Both the position numbers and the translations under genes were made by a program. This document shows, piece by piece, positions 34,744 through 42,522 of a stretch of 64,000 bases of DNA. The stretch comes from Eisenbergiella porci. GTDB taxonomy: Bacteria; Bacillota; Clostridia; Lachnospirales; Lachnospiraceae. The notes under the pieces were generated by a model. It was given only the letters and a program-made list of their open reading frames with translations, was not told the origin of the DNA and made no database searches. The stretch lies in contig NZ_VUMI01000013.1 of the NCBI RefSeq assembly GCF_009696275.1, positions 1 through 64,000 of the forward strand, read 5' to 3'. Within the stretch, counting starts at the first letter, position 1. Every line of letters starts with the position of its first letter.

Positions 34744-35762
34744 TTACTTCCCCCTTTCTGCGATGATCTGCGAATCAGCAACCTGGTGGAAATCAGTGTA
34801 TGCTGACTGCCGCTCTCAGCTCTTTTTATTTTTTGAATCAACTGAAACGCCGCCTGTTCACCAAGCCCGAAGGTATCCACATCCACAGCTGTCAAAGGCG
34901 GATCCATATATTGTGCAAAGGGATGGTTGTCAAAGGTCACAATTCCTATGTCCTCGGGAATCCGGAGCCCCCTTTTCTTCAATGCCTGAAGTGTATAATA
35001 GGCAATTACATTATTGGAACACAAAAATGCATCCGGAGCCTCACGCTCCTCCAATGTCTCCCCAGCTGTCGTCTCCGCATTCTCAGGAAGCCCGCACTCC
35101 CTGATATACGCCTGACCGCAGGACAGGCCCGCTGCCTCCAGTCCTTCCAGATACCCTGCAATCCGTTTTTCCGAAAAAACGGTTTTCCTGTTTTCTATCA
35201 GGAATGCAATTCTCTGAAATCCTTCCTCCGCCAGGTGAAGCACCGCCATCCTGGCACCTTCTTCATTATTGGCATCCACCCAGCAGGCTTCCGTTTTCAT
35301 AACGGATGGTTCTCCCAGTACAACAAACGGGCAGCCGTTTTTTACAAGCATTTCCACCAGGCCGGTACGGACACAATTGGACGGAAGAATCAGTCCGTCC
35401 ACCTTTCTTTCCAGAACCAGTTTCTCCACAGGTGACGCTCCTTTGCTGTTATCGTCATTAGCAATCAGAAGATTATATCCATTCGTCTGTGCTGCCTTAT
35501 CAATGGCATACACACTTCTGTTAAAAAAAGTATTGGAAAAAGTAATATCATCCCTGGCGTCCATAATTAATCCAATACAATGGGAGTACCCATTGACCAG
35601 ATTCCTGGCCAGGCTGTTGGGATGATAATTCATCTCTTCCATGGCCTGAAGAATTCTACTTTTCGTTTCCTCCGAAATAGACGCACTCCCATTGACCACC
35701 CTTGATACCGTAGAAGGTGCAACTCCGACCTTTCCGGCAATGTCTTTAATTGTTACACTCAT
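34740..35762 (-). CDS. LacI-family transcriptional regulator
   Basis: 340 residues from the ATG at 35762 (AGGAG upstream); the frame extends further but without support. N-terminal helix-turn-helix with hinge (VTIKDIAGKVGVAPSTVSRVVNGSASISEETKSRILQAMEEMNYHPNSLARNLV), then a periplasmic-binding-like sugar-sensing domain. It heads the maltodextrin operon and probably represses it through the operators at 35776 and 35845, released by a maltosaccharide. Confidence 0.94.
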   Translation of the reverse strand: MSVTIKDIAGKVGVAPSTVSRVVNGSASISEETKSRILQAMEEMNYHPNSLARNLVNGYSHCIGLIMDARDDITFSNTFFNRSVYAIDKAAQTNGYNLLIANDDNSKGASPVEKLVLERKVDGLILPSNCVRTGLVEMLVKNGCPFVVLGEPSVMKTEACWVDANNEEGARMAVLHLAEEGFQRIAFLIENRKTVFSEKRIAGYLEGLEAAGLSCGQAYIRECGLPENAETTAGETLEEREAPDAFLCSNNVIAYYTLQALKKRGLRIPEDIGIVTFDNHPFAQYMDPPLTAVDVDTFGLGEQAAFQLIQKIKRAESGSQHTLISTRLLIRRSSQKGGSK

Positions 35763-35775
35763 ATGTACTCCTCTC

Positions 35776-35799
35776 ATTAATGCAAACGTTTGCATTAAT
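35776..35799. promoter_or_regulatory. LacI-type operator O1
   Basis: A 24-bp perfect palindrome centred on TGCAAACGTTTGCA, in the leader 13 bases before the LacI start codon. Its centre lies 65 bp from the second operator, about six helical turns, allowing looping. Confidence 0.85.
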
Positions 35800-35844
35800 T
35801 GGCAAAAAAAATATTATTTTTGCATTAATGAAATATTATTATTC

Positions 35845-35895
35845 ATGCAATCGTTTGCATATATTAATCATATTTCATTTCACCAGGACTGTCAA
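35845..35895 (-). promoter_or_regulatory. Operon promoter with LacI-type operator O2
   Basis: Minus strand: -35 TTGACA (35890-35895), 17-base spacer, -10 TATGAT (35867-35872). The near-palindrome ATGCAATCGTTTGCAT (plus strand, 35845-35860; one mismatch to O1) covers about +1 to +16, so repressor would block initiation of the whole amylase-transporter operon. Confidence 0.85.
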
Positions 35896-35903
35896 TAGCC
35901 TCC

Positions 35904-36086
35904 TTATAGAATTCCTGATTTTTGTTCAATTTCCATTATTTTTTTCTGTGGAATTTGTCTATATTTCTTTCCCCTCACCGAACCTCCGGAAATACAGGGA
36001 CACTGCAGGAGAGAATATTCCTTTAAAGGTATCCGCGGTTCAAAAACCCTGATACCGCTCTCCTCACTTACATGAAACAGCCTCAT
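35904..36086 (-). pseudogene. DUF6886-like protein, N-terminal fragment
   Basis: The ATG at 36086 with AAAGGAGCGGAT before it opens MRLFHVSEESGIRVFEPRIP, the conserved N-terminus of the DUF6886 family (usually about 180 residues). After about 22 residues the similarity ends and the frame runs on as an unrelated 38-residue tail. I infer a remnant left by deletion. A small hairpin GGTATC…GATACC (about 36028-36057) lies inside. Confidence 0.5.
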
Positions 36087-36219
36087 ATCCGCTCCTTTCT
36101 CCTGAAGGCACAACCTGCCCGCGTGATAGCCCCGAGTACCGTATCAAAAAAAGTGCCGGACCTTATCATTTTCATGAAATAATCCAACACCTTCCATTTT
36201 CAAAAATCATTCAGAATAT

Positions 36220-36492
36220 AAATCAAAGACCGTGCGTCCTGCTTCGAACACAAACCCATATGCGTTACCTTTACAGTTAACTCCGCCAGGCACCCTCACG
36301 GCACACGGAAAATTCTGCTTAGTGCTGCTTTGTTCCCAACCTGACACGGTTCGCAGACATCCGTTGCGTAAGACCCAAACTTCAACGCCACTTATAAAGG
36401 GCAGCCACACAGGCACAAGCCCTCGGCCGGACATCACCCCTGCTATAGCGGATTTCAGGTACAGGAGACCGCTAATCCCCCGGCTGCACGGT
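36220..36492 (-). ncRNA. ffs: Signal recognition particle RNA, large Gram-positive type
   Basis: About 273 nt. The conserved SRP apical core reads GTGTCAGGTTGGGAACAAAG then CAGCACTAAGCAG. The 5' part contains the Alu-domain signature GCGGTCTCCTGTACCTGAAA…CCGCTATAGCAGG, and the 3' part TGCCTGGCGGAGTTAACTGT…GTAACGC, all aligning with the Bacillus scRNA. The ends pair CCGTGC (36486-36491) with GCACGG (36230-36235). It is transcribed leftward from a near-consensus promoter, and TCTTTGATTTATATT follows the closing stem. The RNA guides Ffh to nascent membrane and secreted proteins. Confidence 0.93.
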
Positions 36493-36498
36493 TTAATT

Positions 36499-36527
36499 AG
36501 TATACTTTTTTTTTAACGCTTTGTCAA
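36499..36527 (-). promoter_or_regulatory. Promoter of SRP RNA
   Basis: -35 TTGACA (36522-36527), 17-base A-rich spacer, -10 TATACT (36499-36504). The -35 box overlaps the TGA stop of the preceding GNAT fragment. Confidence 0.9.
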
Positions 36528-36844
36528 TCCTTTGTGCTTTTTTCCAGCGTTTTTTCCAGCGGAATTCTCGTATAATATTCTTTTTCATCCGAATGATGGA
36601 TGTATGCGCCGTTTTTTTCCTGCACACGCAGGGAGGCCGGATTGTCCTTGTGCACGGACAGATAAAGCTCATCCTCTGCCACCAGATCCCGGGCTTTTTC
36701 AATTGTCAGCGCCAGGCCCTTTGTCGCATAGCCCCTGCCTCTGTATTTGTCCCGTATTCCGTAACCGATATGGCCGCCTCCGCTGCGCAGCGCATCATTC
36801 AGATAATGCCGCACCCGGAACAGGCCTTCCTGTCCTTTTTTCAA
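36524..36844 (-). pseudogene. GNAT acetyltransferase, N-terminally truncated
   Basis: 106 codons from a TTG overlapping the methyltransferase stop. It contains only the C-terminal GNAT part: FRVRHYLNDALRSGGGHIGYGIRDKYRGRGYATKGL (acetyl-CoA loop RGRGYAT) and DNPASLRVQEKNGA. Members of this family normally have about 60-80 further N-terminal residues. The junction at the methyltransferase stop suggests a deletion that brought the two genes together. A coupled short product is possible but unlikely to be active. Confidence 0.65.
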
Positions 36845-37605
36845 GGCTTAACCGCCCTTGTCGCCATATACTGCGGCGCAAATTTCCTGATTTCCATCCC
36901 GTTCTCCCGATCTTTGTCCTCATACAGATCCGTAAGCCGGAAACCGGCCTTCAGCTGGCCGCCCAGCTGCTCCTCCATGCTGTGGCTGAACTGGATGCCT
37001 TCATAATTCTGCGCCATCCTCTCAAACCTCTCCCGTGGCATTTTCAGCGGATTAAAGGGCAGAGGATTCACAACAAGCAGCGGATTGTCATCCTCAAACA
37101 GGAAATTCAGCCCGTTGTCAAAGCCGGCCAGGAGAACACCGCCGCTTTTCAGCACCCGGAAGCATTCATTCCATACGTGATAAACATCCTCCACGTAGCA
37201 ATTGGAAACGGGATGGAAAATAATATCAAAGCTCCCATCCTCAAAAGGAAGGCGCTGCGTCATATCCCCTTTGATAATGGAAATGGCATATCCTTCCCTG
37301 CGCGCCACCTTTCTTTCGGCCTCCAGCTGTCTGTCCGAATAATCCAGTATGGTGCATTCCGCCCCCAGCCTGGTAAAGATGGGCATCTGCTGTCCGCCTC
37401 CGCTGGCAAGCCCCAGCAGCTTCTTTCCCTTAAGCTCACCAAACCACTCATGCGGCGCCGTAATGCACGGCGTCAGATACACGCCCCAGTTTTCTTCCGT
37501 AACCGCTTCAAATTCCTCATGGGTGACAGGCAGTGACCAGTCACAGCCATTCTCTGCCCAGACATCCCAGGTCCTGGAATTGATTTCCGTATACTTATCC
37601 CCCAT
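36841..37605 (-). CDS. Class I SAM-dependent methyltransferase
   Basis: 254 residues. SAM-binding motif I LLGLASGGGQQMPIF, motif II CTILDYSDRQL, then GDMTQRLPFEDGSFDIIFHPVSNCYVEDVYHVWNECFRVLKSGG, typical of the Methyltransf_11 fold. The substrate is unknown. It lies downstream of the polysaccharide deacetylase on the same strand and abuts the GNAT fragment. Start ATG at 37605 is weakly preceded by GGGGG (AAAGGGGGAAAATAAATAAGCC). Confidence 0.85.
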   Translation of the reverse strand: MGDKYTEINSRTWDVWAENGCDWSLPVTHEEFEAVTEENWGVYLTPCITAPHEWFGELKGKKLLGLASGGGQQMPIFTRLGAECTILDYSDRQLEAERKVARREGYAISIIKGDMTQRLPFEDGSFDIIFHPVSNCYVEDVYHVWNECFRVLKSGGVLLAGFDNGLNFLFEDDNPLLVVNPLPFNPLKMPRERFERMAQNYEGIQFSHSMEEQLGGQLKAGFRLTDLYEDKDRENGMEIRKFAPQYMATRAVKP

Positions 37606-37645
37606 GGCTTATTTATTTTCCCCCTTTATCCACAATATCCTGATG

Positions 37646-38440
37646 TTAAAATTCTAGCAGGGTGCCGCCCTGAATTTCTTTTTTCTCCCCATTCACTTCA
37701 ATCCAGACGGATGCGGCGGAAGGATTGTACACCATATTCCCGGCAGCGCCAAACTGCAGCCGTCCCGCCGCCTCCATATAGTCCACAATTTCAATATTGG
37801 TGGCATACCAGATATCATCCCTGCCGCCGCAGTTCCTGCAGAACTCCTCCATCACATCCCAATTGCCGTAAATATTAAATTCATAGCTGTGTCCCCACAC
37901 ATACATCATATACAGATATTGGGTCTTATGTAAAGACACAAATTCCTTTCCCAGCTCCAACAAATTGTGGTTGTAATGGCAGGTAGCCTTCCACCGCAGA
38001 AAATCCTCCGGCATGGCAAAAGCTCCCGTTTCCTCCACCGTCCTGGAGTAGCGGATTCCCAGGGCTGGCAGGGCCTTCACGATTTCATCCGAAAAAGAAC
38101 CGTTGGGATAAGAAAGACCCCTCACCGGATATCCCACCGCGGCCTCCAGGCTTCTGCGATCCTCCAGGATCTGCTCAACCACCTGCTCCATGGGGCATCT
38201 GGCAATTGTCGGATGGGTGCAGGTATGGCAGGACACCTCATGCCCCCGGTACAGCTCCCGATATTCCGAAACGGGAACTCTTGTTTCTGCCGCAATCCCC
38301 GAATTTACATGAAAAGTCCCCCGGATGCCGTAGCGGTTAAACATATCCACCAGCTGTCTGTCCTCCACACGGCCGTCGTCAAAGCTCATGGTCAGTACCT
38401 TATGCTTTCCCTCCGGAAAACAGATATAAATATTCCTCAT
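37646..38440 (-). CDS. Polysaccharide deacetylase family protein (CE4-like)
   Basis: 264 residues, no signal peptide. NodB-fold motifs: MSFDDG (catalytic base and metal Asp), HTCTHPT (metal-binding H-x3-H), RGLSYPNGSF and a late His in VWGHSYEF. It probably removes acyl groups from an oligosaccharide in the cytoplasm. It is the last gene of the pectin-degradation cluster and precedes a methyltransferase. Confidence 0.88.
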   Translation of the reverse strand: MRNIYICFPEGKHKVLTMSFDDGRVEDRQLVDMFNRYGIRGTFHVNSGIAAETRVPVSEYRELYRGHEVSCHTCTHPTIARCPMEQVVEQILEDRRSLEAAVGYPVRGLSYPNGSFSDEIVKALPALGIRYSRTVEETGAFAMPEDFLRWKATCHYNHNLLELGKEFVSLHKTQYLYMMYVWGHSYEFNIYGNWDVMEEFCRNCGGRDDIWYATNIEIVDYMEAAGRLQFGAAGNMVYNPSAASVWIEVNGEKKEIQGGTLLEF

Positions 38441-38508
38441 ATTACTCCTCTCCGCGCATCAGAAGCGCGCATACAAATCCGGCTCTGCCGGTTTTCACTC
38501 CTTCCGGA

Positions 38509-40023
38509 TCATTCCGGTTCCACACGGTGATACTCATAAGGCTCACCCTCCTGCGCTGTCACAGTCACATTTTTCATGCAAAGCCCTTTTATATTGGCGG
38601 CCTTCATCCCATATCGTCCTTTCGCTGTCACATTTTCCAGACAGATATTTTCCAGGGGCATCTCCGGCAGCCCGGCCAGATAGACCGCATTTCCTGTTAC
38701 CGTTTCCACGGAAATATTTTTAAAAAGAATGTTCCGGATCACGGAGGTTCCCTCGTCCACAGGTTCCGGATGCTCCGTATCAAAGGTATCATGACTGTAA
38801 AATTCATCCACATATATGGCTCCGCGGAACCATTTGCAGTCCTGATGCTCATGGCTTAAATTCTGATGCCGCAGGTTTTCATATACAATATTTTCCACCA
38901 CGCTGCCTCTGCCCCGGGGCGTTTTAATGCTTCCGATACTGTAAACATCACTGAAAACACAATCCTGCACCAAACAGTCCCGGACGCCGCCCGACATTTC
39001 GCTTCCCATCGCCACGCCGAAGCCGCTGGTAAAGGTACAGTTCGTAACCCGGATATGCTCCGATGCGATTCCCACAAGCCTTCCTTCCTCGTTCCTGCCT
39101 GATTTGACCGCAATGCAGTCATCCTGGCTGCCGATGGTACAGCCGAACACATTTACATAGCTGCAGGAGTCCGGATCCAGGCCGTCGCCGTTTGCGATCC
39201 CCTCATACCGCCTGCCGTTTTCATCGAACTTGGTAAAAATACTCACGCCGTTAAGGCTTACATGGCTGCAGTAAATCAGGTGCACACACCAGGCGGGTGA
39301 CTGTCTTACCGTAATCCCTTCCAGATACACGCCGTCAACATTCCACAGGCAGACCGCACGCCCGGGCTTTCCCTTTCCTTCCGCCAGCTCCTGCCTGCGC
39401 AGTATGCTTCCGTTGGCATCCACACATCCTTTTCCCATAATCCGGATATTATGCAGCCTTCCGTTCTCTGTCTCCTTTGTATTGATCAGGCTGGCATAGC
39501 ACATGGTTTCCAGCCCCTCAAACCGATATTTCTTATGCGGAAAATCCTCCAGGCATCCGCTTCCCAGCAGGCGGCTTCCTTCCTCAAGAAAAAGCGTCAT
39601 ATCACTCTTCAAAAACAGCGCGCCCGTCACAAAGGTTCCCGCCGGAATCCGCACCGTTCCCCCGGCCGGACAGGCATCTATCGCTTTCTGGATGAAAGAA
39701 GTGTTTACGGTCCGGCCGTCTCCCACAGCTCCAAAGGATGTGATAGTAAGCTCCTCTCCCTTTTCCTGCAGGGCAATATGGAGCGTATCTTGGGCCAGCC
39801 TCCCGTTTTCATCCTCCGCCGCTGCTTCTATCTCATAGCCCCTGCCGCTTTTAAGCCCCCGCAGTGTGAAGTCCGTATGCTCCGTCCTTCCAACCTCCGC
39901 ACCATCCAGAAAAACCCGGTACTGCCGCGCGCCTTTTACCTTGTTCCAGAGGACGGCCGCACTGTCCGCCGTCCGCGTCTCCTCCGGACAAAACAGCTTT
40001 AACTGCTCATCTTCATACCTCAT
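38509..40023 (-). CDS. GH28 polygalacturonase-family protein
   Basis: 504 residues, no signal peptide. An N-terminal fibronectin-like part (about 1-90) precedes the right-handed beta-helix of GH28: INTKETENGRLHNIRIMGKG, NGDGLDPDSCSYVNV and SQDDCIAVKSG carry the three catalytic Asp. The segment normally reading GHG…GSE reads SGFGVAMGSEMSGG, with Phe where the conserved His usually sits. Homologues are exo-acting on galacturonan or rhamnogalacturonan oligosaccharides. It clusters with GH2 and acetylesterase genes. Confidence 0.9.
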   Translation of the reverse strand: MRYEDEQLKLFCPEETRTADSAAVLWNKVKGARQYRVFLDGAEVGRTEHTDFTLRGLKSGRGYEIEAAAEDENGRLAQDTLHIALQEKGEELTITSFGAVGDGRTVNTSFIQKAIDACPAGGTVRIPAGTFVTGALFLKSDMTLFLEEGSRLLGSGCLEDFPHKKYRFEGLETMCYASLINTKETENGRLHNIRIMGKGCVDANGSILRRQELAEGKGKPGRAVCLWNVDGVYLEGITVRQSPAWCVHLIYCSHVSLNGVSIFTKFDENGRRYEGIANGDGLDPDSCSYVNVFGCTIGSQDDCIAVKSGRNEEGRLVGIASEHIRVTNCTFTSGFGVAMGSEMSGGVRDCLVQDCVFSDVYSIGSIKTPRGRGSVVENIVYENLRHQNLSHEHQDCKWFRGAIYVDEFYSHDTFDTEHPEPVDEGTSVIRNILFKNISVETVTGNAVYLAGLPEMPLENICLENVTAKGRYGMKAANIKGLCMKNVTVTAQEGEPYEYHRVEPE

Positions 40024-40146
40024 TCTGTCTTCTCCCTGATTTTTATTTTCTATCGCCAGCCAGATACTGCTTCATAATTCGGCCCCACCTGTCAGAGCTC
40101 TGTCCGATACCTCCCCATGTGGAATGGGTCATATTCTGCAACCTTA

Positions 40147-42516
40147 CTATTCCACCGTAAGCACAGTTTTTCCCGGATACATTCCTTCCGCACAGGCCGA
40201 AACCACAATACGTCCCGCGCTGCCGCCCAACCGGATTCTCACGCTTGCACAGCCATGGTACATATGGATAAAATCAGCCTGATACGGCTCATTGGTCATC
40301 AGGTTCCCGTTATCCACGGACAGGATTTCCCCGTCCCCCTCAATCTGGAAACGCACCCTGGAGCTTTCCCGGAAATAAGGATTTCCCTCCTCGTCCTCCG
40401 CCCTTACGGTAAGCAGCATTTCATAGCCTCTCTCGGCAGGCGCCTTTATCTCTTCACGGGTAAACGAAAGCCTCACGGCAGGCCCGGGAGTTTTGAGAAC
40501 ATGACAGCACACCTCTTCCCCGTTTTTATAACCCACCGCCTTTACACAGCCCGGCTGATAAGGAAGGAAGCCGGTAATCATCCGGTTCGGGCAGTCTTCC
40601 GGACGGGGCAGGAAAAATCTTTTCCCGTTCAGATACAGCGCCACTTCCTCACAATTGCTCGCTATCATATAAGGGATCACTGTTTTATGGAACTGCGGGA
40701 AATGCCAGTGGTCCGCATAAATCGGCATATCCCAGTGCTCCTTGACCCCTTCGTCCTCAAGGGAATAATCCATCACGGAAAAATGCACCATCGGTTCCTC
40801 ATTCCAATAGCTCTTCAATAGATAAAATCCCGGCTTTTTCACAAGGTTGGTGCGGATCATTGCCCCGCTCCAGCCCTTCGCCGGATATCCCATGGATTCT
40901 CCCAGATAATCAATCCCCGTCCAGATCATCCCGCCGATTACATAATCCGCGGCAAAAGGCACCAGGGAAGGATTTTCATTGGTAAAATTCTGCATCTGCT
41001 CCGGATGCCCCTTGAAAAACTGGTAGATTTCCGTTCCCAGAATCAGTTTGTCAGGCATAGCCTCATGGATCATGGGGTACCACTGCTCCTGATAATTACA
41101 GGAAATCACATCAACAATCTCCCCGATCCTGCAAATCCGTTCCACTCTTTCTCTGACGTCGTAAATTTCCGTATCGTCCGCCTCATCCACAAATTTCTGG
41201 ATATCCTTGATTTGCGACAGATCCACATTGCTTTCCCGTTTAAAATGCGGGTTCATGGCGTAGGTTACCGGCCTTGTCGCATCCATGGTAAGCACATAAT
41301 CCTTCAGCATTTTCAAAATAGCCAGCATGGATGGCTGCCCCTGGTTTTCCACCTCGTTTCCCACGCCCCAGATAAAAATACAGGCGCGGTTACGGTCGCG
41401 CTTCACCATGGCTTCCACATCTTTTTTCCACTCTGTTTCAAAATACCGGCCATACAGGCCGCCGGTCCACTTGTCAAAGCATTCCTCATACACATAAAAG
41501 CCCAGTTCATCACACAGATCCAGGAACTCCACGGAATGGGTATGATGGGCGGCGCGGATGGAATTGCAGCCCATCTCCTTTAACAAAAGAAGCCTTTCTC
41601 TCCAGATTTCCTTCTTCGCCGCTATCCCTGCGCTTCCCGCTTCCTGATGCAGGCATACGCCCTTGAGAATCACCTTTTCCCCGTTGACAAACATCCCTTT
41701 TCCTGGAAGCAGCTCTATTTTCCGCAGCCCGATACGCATGGAAACCGTGTCCGCCGCCCTCTCACCGTCCATTAAGGACAAGGTAAGCGTATACAGATTC
41801 GGTGCTTCGGCAGACCACAGGCTTGCATTTTTTACGTGAAATTCCAGTAATCCGTTTTCACCCTCGGCAATAATATCTTCCGCAAGAATGCCTTCTGCCA
41901 TATTTTCAGCATCAGGGCATCTGTTATTCTGCGCATCGCCGCACACGCCCGTCAGGGAAAGGCTGCCTCTTACCCTTGCGTCCACGCCTGCTGCCACGCG
42001 TACCACTGCGCTGTCCCCTTCAAGCTCGGTATGTACCACAATTTCCCGTTCCTCCAGATGGGCGGCCTCCGTCTCCAGCAGCTTCACGGTACGGTAAATT
42101 CCAGCCCCGCTGTACCAGCGATCCGCAGGGCTGACCGTATTATCCACCCGGATGACAATACTGTTTTCCCCGGTTTTCAGGAACTGTGTTATATCCAGCC
42201 GGAAGGAACTGTAGCCATACTTCCAGCCGCCCGCTTCCCTTTCATTCACCCATATGGTGCTGTTTTCAAAAATACCGCCGAAATCCAGATAGTAGCAATA
42301 GCCTTCCTTTTTTCCCTCCAGCCGAAGGCTTCTGCGGTACCAGCCGATTCCGAAACGAGCCCGGAAGCCCTGAGCCTCCCCCTGATCCATATCCCGGCAA
42401 AACGGCGCGCTTATGGCCCAGTCGTGGGGCAGGGTTACTGGCCGATAGCCCTTCTTCCCGTCAGCATCCAGTGTAAATTCCCATCCTTCCATGAGTTTGT
42501 ACTCTGTTCTTGGCAT
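40147..42516 (-). CDS. GH2 beta-galactosidase/beta-glucuronidase family enzyme
   Basis: 789 residues, cytoplasmic. A jelly-roll sugar-binding domain (about 45-160), Ig-like domain, TIM barrel with FNSIRAAHHTHS-like strand, acid/base Glu in FIWGVGNEVENQG and nucleophile Glu in KLILGTEIYQFF, then C-terminal Ig/DUF4982-like domains. It probably removes terminal beta-galactosyl or beta-glucuronosyl residues from imported pectin side-chain fragments. The start is 6 bases from the stop of the acetylesterase gene, so the two are cotranscribed. Confidence 0.92.
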   Translation of the reverse strand: MPRTEYKLMEGWEFTLDADGKKGYRPVTLPHDWAISAPFCRDMDQGEAQGFRARFGIGWYRRSLRLEGKKEGYCYYLDFGGIFENSTIWVNEREAGGWKYGYSSFRLDITQFLKTGENSIVIRVDNTVSPADRWYSGAGIYRTVKLLETEAAHLEEREIVVHTELEGDSAVVRVAAGVDARVRGSLSLTGVCGDAQNNRCPDAENMAEGILAEDIIAEGENGLLEFHVKNASLWSAEAPNLYTLTLSLMDGERAADTVSMRIGLRKIELLPGKGMFVNGEKVILKGVCLHQEAGSAGIAAKKEIWRERLLLLKEMGCNSIRAAHHTHSVEFLDLCDELGFYVYEECFDKWTGGLYGRYFETEWKKDVEAMVKRDRNRACIFIWGVGNEVENQGQPSMLAILKMLKDYVLTMDATRPVTYAMNPHFKRESNVDLSQIKDIQKFVDEADDTEIYDVRERVERICRIGEIVDVISCNYQEQWYPMIHEAMPDKLILGTEIYQFFKGHPEQMQNFTNENPSLVPFAADYVIGGMIWTGIDYLGESMGYPAKGWSGAMIRTNLVKKPGFYLLKSYWNEEPMVHFSVMDYSLEDEGVKEHWDMPIYADHWHFPQFHKTVIPYMIASNCEEVALYLNGKRFFLPRPEDCPNRMITGFLPYQPGCVKAVGYKNGEEVCCHVLKTPGPAVRLSFTREEIKAPAERGYEMLLTVRAEDEEGNPYFRESSRVRFQIEGDGEILSVDNGNLMTNEPYQADFIHMYHGCASVRIRLGGSAGRIVVSACAEGMYPGKTVLTVE

Positions 42517-42522
42517 TTTTTC

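Noticed and set aside
36207-36437. Small open frame in the SRP RNA region
   Set aside because: The sequence is explained by the conserved SRP RNA; no protein similarity or ribosome site supports a gene.
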